The notes beneath the pieces are model-generated. The model was not told where the DNA came from. It ran no database searches and saw only the letters and a program-made list of their open reading frames with translations. Shown one piece after another: positions 34,389 to 42,681 of a stretch of DNA of 47,868 bases. The first letter of the stretch is position 1. Each line of letters opens with the position of its first letter. Position numbers and translations under genes: made by a program. Source of the stretch: Bacteriovoracaceae bacterium (GTDB taxonomy: Bacteria; Bdellovibrionota; Bacteriovoracia; Bacteriovoracales; Bacteriovoracaceae); contig JAKFUR010000005.1 in NCBI GenBank assembly GCA_021732585.1, positions 1 to 47,868 on the forward strand, read 5' to 3'.

Positions 34389-34422
34389 TCAAACGATCGT
34401 TTGAATCATACGTTTGACGTAT
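34389..34422. promoter_or_regulatory. Tandem palindromes, probable TetR operator of the efflux operon
   Basis: TCAAACGATCGTTTGA (34389-34404) is a perfect 16-base palindrome. It is followed by ATACGTTTGACGTAT (34408-34422, 5-base arms), and the two share the half-site CGTTTGA in the same orientation. They lie 14-47 bases upstream of the TolC gene start, where a repressor would block transcription. The TetR gene at the end of the same operon is the obvious candidate. Confidence 0.6.
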
Positions 34423-34651
34423 TCTAAGCCCAAATCGTTTTAAACAGCAAGTTAGATGTTTAAAAAGACGTGGAATTCAGAAATAGGTCTAAAATATGCG
34501 GATTTTCAGGCTTTTGGCAGATCCGCCAGGCCCAACAAGGATTATTGCTTTGCATTAAGCGTTAGACATGACAAAGACAAGAACGACTTTATCTCCCCCT
34601 GTGCGCCATCCGCAGGCATAAAGGAAGAGCAGTCAATAAAGAGGACACATT

Positions 34652-35614
34652 ATGGCGAACGAAAAGATCATCGATCAGGCCGTCACCGACAAAGTCATGA
34701 ACTGCGAAGTTCAAGACGCCACCGGACTGAACGACTTCCAAAAAATTCCTGACCGCCAAGGCATCGCGATTCCTCGTGTGGGAATCAATCGCTTCCGCGT
34801 TCCCCTCACCTTCAAGCATCGTGATGGGAGCGTGATGAATCATGACTGCGAAGCCAGCATGTACGTGAATTGCCCAGCAGGAAAAACCGGCATCAATATG
34901 AGCCGACTGTGCTCGATCCTGCAGAATGAAGCTGCGAACGCTCCGGTGAATCAGAAATTCTTCCGCGGTGTTTTGAATCGCTACCGCACTGATCTGCGCG
35001 ACTACGATCATGAAGAAAAACTCGACGAGGCTTTTCTTAAAGTGCAGTTCAGCTACCCGGTAAAACAGTTGTCACTCAAGAGTAACAACTGGGGCTGGCA
35101 GTACTACCGCACCATCGTTGAGGCGCGCGAAACCAAAGAGAGCGGCTTTGAGAGTTACATCACGCTTGAATACGAATACTCGTCAACCTGTCCGTGCTCT
35201 CTCTCTATGGCAAAGCAGTACGAAGCCGATTTTGCGGCCGGAGTGACTGACGAAGGTAACGGTATTGGTGTGGCCCATGGCCAGCGCTCACGCGCCACCG
35301 CCAAAATCAAACTAGCGAAAGACGCGACTTTTGGGATTGAAGATTTGATCGAACTTCTGCGCACAGCGATTCCTACTGAGACTCAGAGCCTGGTGAAGCG
35401 CATTGATGAGCAGGCCTTTGCGATCTTGAATGGTTCGAATCCGATGTTCGTTGAACACGCCTCAAAGCGTGTCTTTAAAGAGTTCAACCAAGATGTCCGC
35501 ATCGCAGATTGGATTGTGTCGTTGGAGCACTTTGAATCGCTTCACTCACACAACGCATGTGCGGTGATCTTTAAGGGAATTCCTAACGGATTGACCGACA
35601 GCCCCGTTCTATAA
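34652..35614 (+). CDS. folE2: GTP cyclohydrolase FolE2 (type IB)
   Basis: This 320-residue protein is the zinc-independent GTP cyclohydrolase I form that starts folate (and queuosine) synthesis by turning GTP into dihydroneopterin triphosphate. It shows the family's INRFRVPLTF, HDCEASMYVNC, the catalytic-region STCPCSLSM (metal-binding Cys), NGIGVAHGQRSRA, and VEHASKRVF near the end. The ATG follows AGAGGA. The 276-bp upstream region holds the TetR palindromes and a weak promoter-like zone, with no recognisable riboswitch. Nothing around it belongs to folate synthesis. Confidence 0.95.
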   Translation: MANEKIIDQAVTDKVMNCEVQDATGLNDFQKIPDRQGIAIPRVGINRFRVPLTFKHRDGSVMNHDCEASMYVNCPAGKTGINMSRLCSILQNEAANAPVNQKFFRGVLNRYRTDLRDYDHEEKLDEAFLKVQFSYPVKQLSLKSNNWGWQYYRTIVEARETKESGFESYITLEYEYSSTCPCSLSMAKQYEADFAAGVTDEGNGIGVAHGQRSRATAKIKLAKDATFGIEDLIELLRTAIPTETQSLVKRIDEQAFAILNGSNPMFVEHASKRVFKEFNQDVRIADWIVSLEHFESLHSHNACAVIFKGIPNGLTDSPVL

Positions 35615-35619
35615 CTCGT

Positions 35620-35731
35620 CTCATAAATAGACAGATGCTAGGCGGCTAGAAGCGAAGGAGGAGGCGTACGATAAGTACGTCGCACGACTGAGTGACGAAG
35701 CCAACGCCGCAGATGGCATTTATGTGATGAG
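35620..35731. repeat. 112-bp dyad element with terminal inverted repeats
   Basis: It fills the gap between the folE2 stop (35614) and the stop of the opposing lipoprotein gene (35732). The outer ends are inverted: CTCAT/ATGAG (35620-35624, 35727-35731) and CATAAAT/ATTTATG (35622-35628, 35718-35724). GGCGGC (35641) pairs with GCCGC (35706-35710), and CGTAC/GTACG (35665-35679) makes an inner hairpin. No coding frame is supported. It looks like a REP/MITE-type mobile or structured repeat that also serves as terminator. Copy number cannot be judged here, since only one copy is in the window. Confidence 0.6.
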
Positions 35732-36580
35732 TTACTTACACAATGTGCGGCGATACTCTGAGGTACGACGATCTTCGTCGTCCGTGAGTTCGATGCTCAC
35801 CACATCTTCTGGGCGGGCGTAACGAACGTAGCGCACATTCTCGCCGTCTTGGAAAAAGTAGTTATCGCATTCTTCGCGACCTTGAGCAGGCACGATATTC
35901 GGGTCGCGCACACACAGCACACGCTGACCATCTTTCTCACTCTCCGCATAGGCCAGCACACCGTGATTACCGACTTCGACACCGTTTAGGGCGAGGTACG
36001 GAATCTGATGAAGCCCAACACGTCGCAAAGCCTCTTTAAACACTAAGACGCTACGACTCTCATTCCCAGGTAACGGAAGGCGACTGGCGGAGTAGCGGCT
36101 GCCATAAGAAATAATGCGCGCACGCAGAATCGTCTCGACAACTGGATGAGCAGAGAATTCGGCGAGAGAGGTGAAGCCTGGCACGACCACCACTTTGTTC
36201 TCTTCGACGGAATCAATCACAGCACGAATATCTTGTCGGCAAGCGACGGGATCTGTGTCGCAGTTCCACAAGGTGCCTTGATTCGGTTCAAAGCGCAACA
36301 AGAGCAAAAGTTTTTGGCTTAAAATCGCATGACCGCGGCAACGGCCTACACCACGATAACCAAAATTTGGGAAAGAGAGATAATCAACGGCGCGAACATG
36401 CTGTTGAGGTAAGCCTCCAGGCACGCACGACTGAGACACAGGAGGTTGTGGACGCGGCCGAGTACGTGGCGGCGTAGGAGCAGGAGTTGATTCAGGTGTC
36501 TGTTCAGTTGCCGGCTTACGAGGGCTTGATCCCTTTTCACCGGAGCAGGCAACGAGCAAAACCAATAACAGCCATTTCAT
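35732..36580 (-). CDS. Lipoprotein with papain-like Cys/His/Asp pattern
   Basis: This 282-residue protein begins at the ATG at 36580 (MKWLLLVLLVAC, lipobox Cys12), followed by a Pro/Thr-rich linker (about 20-50). The rest shows a possible papain-like catalytic set: Cys in GRCRGHA, His in GNHGVLAY and Asp in RDPN. Four or more other Cys could form disulfides (WNCDTD, VACRQD, REECDN). The likely role is a cysteine peptidase or transglutaminase-like enzyme in the periplasm or at the membrane, inferred from these motifs only. No Shine-Dalgarno site precedes the ATG; CCTCCTCC sits there instead. It follows exbD by 74 bases in the same direction. Confidence 0.5.
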   Translation of the reverse strand: MKWLLLVLLVACSGEKGSSPRKPATEQTPESTPAPTPPRTRPRPQPPVSQSCVPGGLPQQHVRAVDYLSFPNFGYRGVGRCRGHAILSQKLLLLLRFEPNQGTLWNCDTDPVACRQDIRAVIDSVEENKVVVVPGFTSLAEFSAHPVVETILRARIISYGSRYSASRLPLPGNESRSVLVFKEALRRVGLHQIPYLALNGVEVGNHGVLAYAESEKDGQRVLCVRDPNIVPAQGREECDNYFFQDGENVRYVRYARPEDVVSIELTDDEDRRTSEYRRTLCK

Positions 36581-36606
36581 GGAGGAGGTATCTACCCTAA
36601 GCATTC

Positions 36607-36634
36607 CGGGGCGTGGCCAGAAACCAGCGCCCCG
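36607..36634. terminator. Hairpin between exbD and the lipoprotein gene
   Basis: CGGGGCG (36607-36613) and CGCCCCG (36628-36634) pair, with TGG/CCA inside. The T-run lies on the plus-strand side (TTTTTT at 36639-36644), so on the minus strand it may be only a stabilising or attenuating hairpin after exbD. Confidence 0.4.
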
Positions 36635-36654
36635 TGACTTTTTTACCGACCGCA

Positions 36655-37053
36655 CTACTTCTTCTTATCTGTTATCAAGGAGATATTATCGAGCTTATGC
36701 TCGCGCAGAGAATCTAGTACGAGCACGAGACGGTCGTAGCGAACGTCTCCACCCACGCGCAGGTTCACCAGGGTTTTTGGCTCGGTCTTCTTAAACCAGC
36801 CCGGCAAGTCTTCCATAGCACTCTTCTGTCCATTGATCGCCACTTCAGTGTCCGACAATTCAATGGTCAAACTCTCGAGCTTCTTTTCATCCGACTTACC
36901 TTGCTCGGCTTGGGGCAATTTCAAAAGAAGTGCGAGTTCTTTCTTACGGAAGACGGACGTCACTAAAAAGAAAATCAGCAACAGAAAGACGATGTCGATC
37001 AATGGCGTCAGATCTGGAGCGAGGGCTTCGCGACGATTACTACGACGTGACAC
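36655..37053 (-). CDS. exbD: ExbD/TolR-family energy-transducing protein
   Basis: This 132-residue inner-membrane protein has one N-terminal span (TPLIDIVFLLLIFFLVTSVF) preceded by basic residues, with the essential Asp of LIDIV in the span, and a periplasmic domain (about 45-132). Such proteins form a proton-driven complex with ExbB/TolQ that powers TonB-type outer-membrane transport or envelope processes. It follows exbB by 3 bases. Confidence 0.9.
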   Translation of the reverse strand: MSRRSNRREALAPDLTPLIDIVFLLLIFFLVTSVFRKKELALLLKLPQAEQGKSDEKKLESLTIELSDTEVAINGQKSAMEDLPGWFKKTEPKTLVNLRVGGDVRYDRLVLVLDSLREHKLDNISLITDKKK

Positions 37054-37056
37054 GGC

Positions 37057-37572
37057 TTACTTCCTCGCCAATTTAGAAAGCATATCTTTTTCTAGTCCAC
37101 TCTCGAGACGGTCCAACTGGCCCGTTAGAAGGTTATGAGCGATGTAGTGCGGGATCGCTACGATCAAACCGGCGATGGTGGTAATAAGCGCAAGAGAAAT
37201 ACCGCTGGCAAAATCGCCTGGGTTGTCGAGACCTTTAGAGGCAATGACTTGGAAGGCTTCGAAGATACCCACAACGGTTCCGAGAAGCCCCAAGAGTGGC
37301 GCGATGGTGGCGATGATACGAATCATGATCATACCGTATTCAAGATCGGCGACTTTAGAGGACGCAAATTCTTTAGCAAGTGCGTAAGTATCGGCCCCTT
37401 TACCCTGTGACCCGACTTCACCCAAAATACCATCAGCGACGGCTGAGATTTTTTTCTTAAAATCCCAAATGACCCAGAAGCGCCACAGAATCAGTGAAAG
37501 ACCAATGATGTTCATGATCACCAAGATCCATGTAATGGAGCCACCCTGATTCACATAGTCGATCAAACGCAT
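37057..37572 (-). CDS. exbB: ExbB/TolQ-family proton channel
   Basis: This 171-residue inner-membrane protein has three spans (about 12-30, 87-108 and 125-148) and the MotA/TolQ/ExbB pattern: IATIAPLLGLLGTVVGIFEAF and SGISLALITTIAGLIVAIPHYIAHN. It forms the proton channel of an ExbB-ExbD motor. At 171 residues it is a short member of the family. AAGGAAG precedes the ATG. No TonB gene lies beside it. Confidence 0.9.
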   Translation of the reverse strand: MRLIDYVNQGGSITWILVIMNIIGLSLILWRFWVIWDFKKKISAVADGILGEVGSQGKGADTYALAKEFASSKVADLEYGMIMIRIIATIAPLLGLLGTVVGIFEAFQVIASKGLDNPGDFASGISLALITTIAGLIVAIPHYIAHNLLTGQLDRLESGLEKDMLSKLARK

Positions 37573-37691
37573 GAAACTTCCTTCGCAAAAATTGAAAAGC
37601 TATATGCCCCAATGATAGGCTCCTTGGGACTTGGCCGTAAACTTCTGGCCACGAGTTTTTAAGTTGAGCATTTTAATCCCATAAGGTTCCT

Positions 37692-38588
37692 ATGACGTTT
37701 TTGACTGAAATTTCTGATCACCTCAAAGTTGTTTCCGCGCTGTGGAATCATAAACTCCTCACTGTTCAGGGTGTCAGTCTCTCTCTGGGAAATATCCTAC
37801 TGGCGCTTTTACTCTTGGGTCTGGCGAACCGCGCTTCAAAAATGTTGTCACGCATCGTGATGAAGAGATTGGTCGAACCTCACGTCCCTGATCGCACTGT
37901 CATTAACACCTACCGCCGCTTAATCTACACCTTTAACCTGGCCCTCTTTGTCGTACTGGCGCTCACTATCGCCGGCATTCCTTTGACCATTTTCACCGTG
38001 GTCGGTGGTGCACTTGCTATCGGGATTGGTTTTGGTTCTCAGAATATCGTCAACAACTTCATCTCTGGTTTGATTCTGATGGCCGAGCAGCCGCTTAAAA
38101 TTGGTGATGTGATTGAAGTCGACAATATTTCAGGCTCAGTCATCGAGATCGGTACGCGCGCCACACGTATTCGCACGCCTGAAAGTAAAATCTGGATCGT
38201 GCCCAATAGCATGTTCCTAGAGAAGCCTGTGCTTAACTGGACCAATCGTAGCGCTATTGTGCGCACAGAAGTCGCGGTCGGTGTGGCCTATGGAAGTGAT
38301 GTGGATAAAGTTCGCACGCTCGCACTTAAGGTCTTGCAAGACATGCCCTTCGTCGAAAAATCACCTCATGCTCGTGTGATGTTCGATGACTTCGGTGAAA
38401 GTGCGCTGACGTTTAAAATACAATTCTGGGCCGATACCGACAAGGTTGAATCTCTCCAGCAGTGTCGTAGCGATCTGCGTTTTGCCATTGAGAAGGTCTA
38501 CAGAGAAGCGGCCATTGAAATGAGCTTCCCGCAGCGTGATCTCAACTTGCGCTCAAGTGTGCCGATTGAAATCCGTATGAAGTCCTGA
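37692..38588 (+). CDS. mscS: MscS-family mechanosensitive channel
   Basis: This 298-residue protein has three spans and the MscS pore helix: IAIGIGFGSQNIVNNFISGLILMAEQPLKIGDVIEV, then the beta domain (SGSVIEIGTRATRIRTPESKIWIVPNS) and an alpha/beta cytoplasmic end. It opens under membrane tension to release solutes after osmotic downshock. AAGG lies 7 bases before the ATG. The 3' end overlaps the opposing flavoprotein gene by 36 bases. The 119-bp gap to exbB upstream shows no clear terminator or operator. Confidence 0.93.
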   Translation: MTFLTEISDHLKVVSALWNHKLLTVQGVSLSLGNILLALLLLGLANRASKMLSRIVMKRLVEPHVPDRTVINTYRRLIYTFNLALFVVLALTIAGIPLTIFTVVGGALAIGIGFGSQNIVNNFISGLILMAEQPLKIGDVIEVDNISGSVIEIGTRATRIRTPESKIWIVPNSMFLEKPVLNWTNRSAIVRTEVAVGVAYGSDVDKVRTLALKVLQDMPFVEKSPHARVMFDDFGESALTFKIQFWADTDKVESLQQCRSDLRFAIEKVYREAAIEMSFPQRDLNLRSSVPIEIRMKS

Positions 38589-39944
38589 TTCGCGCCACCA
38601 GCTCAGGGCCCCGTTTACCACGGCGACAATTCCTTGACCGGGAAAAACCGTATCTCCTAATTGCGTGAGACTTTCCGTGCGTCGTGAAGATGGCCAACGC
38701 CAAAGCGGAAAACGCCAGGAGTGCGGATGCCCTCCCACACGCCCAAACGGACGATGGGTGTAGCGCTCGAAAGTTTTCGGTGTGCCTGCTTGTAGAAATT
38801 TGTGCTCGAGTACACCGGGAAACTCACTTAAGAAATGCGCCCACACTTGCTGCAAGCGCGCTGCTTTACGAGCGCGGTATTCCTCTGGCGGCAATCCGTA
38901 CCAAGACTCTTCCATGGTGTGCTGAGAGATCGTCACGGTTTGCCAACCACTCGGCGCACGGGCGAGATCTTCCGGAATAGAGAATGAGACGAAATAATCT
39001 TCCACACCACTCTCAATGGCAGGCATGACGAGATGATAGGCATGAGTCTGCGGCTTCTCTAGACGAACACCGGCGTACAATGTGAACGCACCCCACGCTG
39101 TCTGCGATGTTGGGTTAAGATCGAGCATTTTCTCCAGACTCCAGCTGGTGGTGTTCATTACCAAGTGGGAATAGTCTCGCTGAAGCTTCACTAGATCTTC
39201 GATTTTTTCACCGGGTCGCCACTCCCCACCCAGACTTTGAAAGTGCTTGAGCCATCCTTCAAACAGAGCCTGCATGCCCCCGCGTGGAATGTAGGTTTCA
39301 CTTGGATAAGTCAGCGCCAGCGCGCCGATGAGGGCCGGCACTTGGGGGGCGACGTTTTGCGCCGAGATCATACAAAGAGCATTCAACCAACGTGTGAGTT
39401 CAGCCGATACACCTTGGCGCATCCGGCGAAAAGTTTCCAGATCATGAAATAAATAAGGCAGAAGACTCGTGCCTTTCAGCCATGAAGGAGCGTGGCGAAG
39501 ATCACGCAGAGACGTCGGAGGAAAACCATTCACATAAGGCAAGAAGGCCCACGCGCGCTCCGCGAGGGTCTCAATGTCATGCCAAAATCTCTTGTGATCA
39601 AGGGTTGGAAAAACCCGCGAGAGCTCAGCTTGCCAGCGTTCACTGTCACGCCAACGATAAAATGTTTTTCCTGGAAGGTGAAAGACAAGACCGGGATCAG
39701 CCGCTACCACATCTAGCGGAGCTCCGGTGAGTTCGCTCCACAATGTGAGAGGACGACCCGGGCCAATACCACTTAAAGTCGTGGCCCCCACATCAAAACT
39801 AAAAGGCCCGCGCTTAAACCAACTGGCGCACCCACCAGGAATTTGGTGGGCTTCGAAAAGAGTCGTGGCCGTACCTGATGATTGAGCAAGCAAAGCGGCA
39901 CTGAGGCCGCCCGCACCTGCTCCGACAACGGCCAGTGAGGTCAT
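38553..39944 (-). CDS. FAD-dependent carotenoid isomerase/desaturase-like oxidoreductase
   Basis: This 463-residue flavoprotein has an N-terminal dinucleotide-binding fold (VVGAGAGGLSAALLAQ, 7-22) and the CrtI/CrtISO-type follow-up EAHQIPGGCASWFKRGPFSFDVGATTL. The C-terminal FAD end is GDTVFPGQGIVAVVNGALS. The substrate is likely a polyene or other lipid. It is coupled to a preceding glutathione peroxidase gene (ATGA). No other carotenoid gene is in the window except a divergent polyprenyl synthase. The 3' end overlaps mscS. Confidence 0.75.
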   Translation of the reverse strand: MTSLAVVGAGAGGLSAALLAQSSGTATTLFEAHQIPGGCASWFKRGPFSFDVGATTLSGIGPGRPLTLWSELTGAPLDVVAADPGLVFHLPGKTFYRWRDSERWQAELSRVFPTLDHKRFWHDIETLAERAWAFLPYVNGFPPTSLRDLRHAPSWLKGTSLLPYLFHDLETFRRMRQGVSAELTRWLNALCMISAQNVAPQVPALIGALALTYPSETYIPRGGMQALFEGWLKHFQSLGGEWRPGEKIEDLVKLQRDYSHLVMNTTSWSLEKMLDLNPTSQTAWGAFTLYAGVRLEKPQTHAYHLVMPAIESGVEDYFVSFSIPEDLARAPSGWQTVTISQHTMEESWYGLPPEEYRARKAARLQQVWAHFLSEFPGVLEHKFLQAGTPKTFERYTHRPFGRVGGHPHSWRFPLWRWPSSRRTESLTQLGDTVFPGQGIVAVVNGALSWWRESGLHTDFNRHT

Positions 39945-40471
39945 TTGAGTGCTTTTTCCAAAGTCTTAGTGATGCTGCTCGACATCGGTCCTGTGGTTGA
40001 GGCCCAACGATCAAGAATCTTGCCGTCTTTGCCCACCATGAACTTCACAAAGTTCCAACCAATGTCATCTTTGGTTTTTTTAGTTGAAGTGAGGAAAGTA
40101 TAAAGCGGACGACGCTCTTTCCCGTTCACTTTGCCTTTTGAAAGCAGCGGGAAATTCACGTTGTACTTTTTCTGGCAGAACTCTTTCATGCCTTGGTCGT
40201 TTTCCGGTGTCTGTTCACCGAACTCGTTTGAGGGCACACCCAAAACCGTGAAGCCTTGCTCAGCGTACTTGGTTTGCAATTTCTGCAAATCTTCCAACTG
40301 AGGGGTAAATCCACACTGGCTGGCGATGTTCACCACCAGCACCACCTTGCCCTTAAACTGGTCGAGCTTGATTTCTTTGCCGTCGATGTCTTTTTCAACA
40401 ATCTCATGGAAAGAGGCGGCCCAAACAGGCAGACAAAGCATACACAAAGCCAAAATAGCTGAAAGACGCAT
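39941..40471 (-). CDS. Exported glutathione peroxidase
   Basis: This 176-residue enzyme removes lipid or hydrogen peroxides. It is the Cys type: NIASQCGFTPQL (catalytic Cys), PSNEFGEQTPEND (Gln) and WNFVKFMVGKDG (Trp, Asn). A signal peptide (MRLSAILALCMLCLPVWA) puts it in the periplasm. The ATG at 40471 follows GGAGG and is preferred over the longer frame from 40504. It is coupled to the flavoprotein gene. The 122-bp gap to the divergent polyprenyl synthase gene shows no clear operator. Confidence 0.9.
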   Translation of the reverse strand: MRLSAILALCMLCLPVWAASFHEIVEKDIDGKEIKLDQFKGKVVLVVNIASQCGFTPQLEDLQKLQTKYAEQGFTVLGVPSNEFGEQTPENDQGMKEFCQKKYNVNFPLLSKGKVNGKERRPLYTFLTSTKKTKDDIGWNFVKFMVGKDGKILDRWASTTGPMSSSITKTLEKALK

Positions 40472-40593
40472 AAAACCTCCGGGTAGTATGAAAGTGTGCC
40501 ACAAAGTTGGCCTTAAAGTCCTCTCACAAAGCCTCTACACTCTGGCCAGGAAGAGAGACTTCACATAATCTGACGCTGCAAAAGGGAGTAACC

Positions 40594-41544
40594 GTGCAAG
40601 GTTTTAAAGTAGGCTCAGACATTCTCGACGCGGTCACCCGTCTCGATTTTCATTTGGCCCCGAGCGAGACCGTTTCTACCCTTCCCCAAGAACTCAACAC
40701 TCTTTTTGATAGCTCAGGTAAACGCTTCCGCCCGGCGCTGGTGTTTCTCTTTGGTCAGGTCTTTGAAGTGCCGGAGGAGACCCTCGTGCCTTACGCTCGC
40801 GCGGTGGAGATGACCCATACGGCATCTCTCGTGCATGACGATGTGATTGATGAGGCTTCTGAGCGCCGTAAGATCCCGACGATCAATTCTCGCTTCACCA
40901 ACACCCAGGCCATCCTTGCTGGAGACTTTTTGCTCGCACGAGTGATTGGTGACCTGCTTCGGGAAGGCCGCATGGACCTCATCACCGATCTCACAGATGC
41001 TATTAAAGATCTCGCGGACGGTGAATGGCTACAGGCCCACTTGAAGCAAACGGGCCAAGCGACCTGGGCGGAACTAGAAACTGTCGCACGCAAGAAAACC
41101 GGCAGCCTGATGCTGTGGAGTTGCCTCGCTCCAGCGAAACTCTCATCACAGTCACCAGAGGTGATTGATGTGTGCCGCCGTTTAGGTGATGACATTGGTG
41201 TATTCTTCCAGATGCTCGATGACGTGAATGATTTTAATCCGCAGTCGGGTAAACCCTTCGCGGCTGACTTGATGAACGGCCAATTGAACTTCGTGACCGC
41301 TCGTATGTTGGAGCTAGATCCTAGCCTGCGCCAAACCTTCCAGCAGTTTCGTGTCACCGGCGAACTCACTTGCCGCGCTGAACTCGAAGCCGCCAAAACC
41401 TTTGTGGTGAATCGCTCAATTGAACTCGAGAATGATCTTAACCAGCGCTTCCACCGCTTGGCGGAAAAGACGGCACCTGCAACGCTCACCGTCTTTGCTA
41501 AGATGCTGGTAAAAGTCCGCGAGACCTTCGCGAAAAAAACTTAA
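40594..41544 (+). CDS. Polyprenyl diphosphate synthase (IspB-like)
   Basis: This 316-residue prenyltransferase carries GKRFRPAL, the first aspartate motif LVHDDVIDEASERR and the second FQMLDDVNDFN. It extends allylic diphosphates; a DDxxD-type first motif and length fit the long-chain (quinone side chain) enzymes such as octaprenyl synthase. The GTG at 40594 (GGGAGT 6 bases ahead) is the likely start; the frame reaches back to 40507. Its TAA stop interlocks with the opposing AlkB-like stop in TTAA. Confidence 0.9.
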   Translation: MQGFKVGSDILDAVTRLDFHLAPSETVSTLPQELNTLFDSSGKRFRPALVFLFGQVFEVPEETLVPYARAVEMTHTASLVHDDVIDEASERRKIPTINSRFTNTQAILAGDFLLARVIGDLLREGRMDLITDLTDAIKDLADGEWLQAHLKQTGQATWAELETVARKKTGSLMLWSCLAPAKLSSQSPEVIDVCRRLGDDIGVFFQMLDDVNDFNPQSGKPFAADLMNGQLNFVTARMLELDPSLRQTFQQFRVTGELTCRAELEAAKTFVVNRSIELENDLNQRFHRLAEKTAPATLTVFAKMLVKVRETFAKKT

Positions 41545-42176
41545 GTTACCTGGCGAACTGTGATGTTGATCCTTTCCCCTTCTTTGAGAATGCCCGCACT
41601 TTCCCACGACAAACTTTTTTTATAGGCCGCGCCTACTCCATGGGACATCAAGCGCGCTGAATCGCCGAACACATACACAGAATTTCCCGGCAGCAAAAAA
41701 CTCTCGTCGTTGTAGTAAAAACGACAAGTGCCTCCAAAATTAAAACCGATCACCGGAGCACGATGGTCCTTTTCTTCTTTATCGACGTGACGACCCATCT
41801 TGCGGCCAGTGGTGTAGTAGTTCACCAGGGCGGCTTCTGCGCGCCAGTTGGTATGATGAGGGAACGTCTGCGCTAAGACCTCGTGACAGAGTTTCACGAG
41901 CCACTGAGGCAACGGCCACGGCTCAAGGCCGTTGTGCAACATGCGTGGATGATAAAGATAATCCAGTGGGTCCCAGTACAATCCTAAACCCATGTAATGA
42001 TCTACGGGATAACGTGGGGCCGCATGGAAACGATTGGGCTTGAGGTGCGGGTGATGAAAACCACGCTGCTTATCTTCGCCCAAGCGCAGAATTTCCAATA
42101 AATGACTCTGCGCTACTTCTCGGGGAAGATAATCTTCGGCAACATAGAAATCTGCACAACGCTCCTGCCATTTCAT
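41541..42176 (-). CDS. AlkB-like 2-oxoglutarate/Fe(II) dioxygenase
   Basis: This 211-residue enzyme matches AlkB-type oxygenases: MGRHVDKEE (HxD iron site), GGTCRFYYND (sheet), LMSHGV (second His) and RINITVRQV (the RxNxTxR 2-oxoglutarate motif). AlkB repairs alkylated bases by oxidative demethylation; relatives act on RNA or proteins. The ATG at 42176 was chosen; the frame reaches a TTG at 42212 that would overlap the divergent gene. Only 16 bases lie between its start and the next gene's start. No strong Shine-Dalgarno site is seen. Confidence 0.85.
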   Translation of the reverse strand: MKWQERCADFYVAEDYLPREVAQSHLLEILRLGEDKQRGFHHPHLKPNRFHAAPRYPVDHYMGLGLYWDPLDYLYHPRMLHNGLEPWPLPQWLVKLCHEVLAQTFPHHTNWRAEAALVNYYTTGRKMGRHVDKEEKDHRAPVIGFNFGGTCRFYYNDESFLLPGNSVYVFGDSARLMSHGVGAAYKKSLSWESAGILKEGERINITVRQVT

Positions 42177-42192
42177 ACTCAGAGGATAGTAG

Positions 42193-42675
42193 ATGAACGA
42201 AGTTGAGGTCAAAAAAGAATGGGAACAAAAGCTGCGCGCCAGCTTTCAGAACTCCGATGCTTTGATGGGTTTCATGATCCACACGCTCGAGAGCTTCGCG
42301 CACCGCTACCTCAATAACCCCACCATCGAAAGCCAAGGTCAGGTGATGTGGCTGACGGGTCGCGAAGAGAATATGGGGCAAGCGCTTAAAACTCAAAATG
42401 CCACCATCAAAGAAGCGGTTAAGAACTTGGCGAAAAACGTTCCTCGCGAAGGAAAGCCCGCTCTCGTGTCGCGCGTGAAGATTGATATTCAAGAACTCTC
42501 TGCTGACAAAGGCAGGATCGTACTCACCGCTCAAGTGAACTGGGCCCATCCTGGACACGGCCAGGACAGCGATGAGAAAATTGAGAAAAAGAAGACGCTG
42601 ACATGGGATGATTTGCAGGATTTTCGCAAAGGATTCCCCCTCGCCCTCGAGGAGATTTGCGATCTCTTCTTATGA
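42193..42675 (+). CDS. Conserved-looking cytosolic protein, unknown function
   Basis: This 160-residue soluble protein has no signal peptide and was not recognised. It has a helical N-terminal half rich in charged residues and a short beta-like segment (KIDIQELSADKGRIVLTAQVNWAHPG), then an acidic helix. GAGGA lies 7 bases before the ATG. It is divergent from the AlkB-like gene and 6 bases ahead of the photolyase-related gene, so it probably shares that transcript and a nucleic-acid repair context. Confidence 0.65.
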   Translation: MNEVEVKKEWEQKLRASFQNSDALMGFMIHTLESFAHRYLNNPTIESQGQVMWLTGREENMGQALKTQNATIKEAVKNLAKNVPREGKPALVSRVKIDIQELSADKGRIVLTAQVNWAHPGHGQDSDEKIEKKKTLTWDDLQDFRKGFPLALEEICDLFL

Positions 42676-42681
42676 GGTTTT

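Noticed and set aside
34423-34651. Riboswitch (THF or preQ1 type) or Zur site upstream of folE2
   Set aside because: I looked for these known folE2 regulators but saw no matching conserved core or zinc-box palindrome.
34456-34752. 98-codon frame upstream of and into folE2
   Set aside because: It overlaps the folE2 start in another frame, has no ribosome-binding site and its end is an out-of-frame reading of folE2.
36579-36794. 71-codon plus-strand frame starting at the GGAGGAGG-bearing ATG
   Set aside because: It is antisense to exbD and its GGAGG lies after, not before, the ATG.
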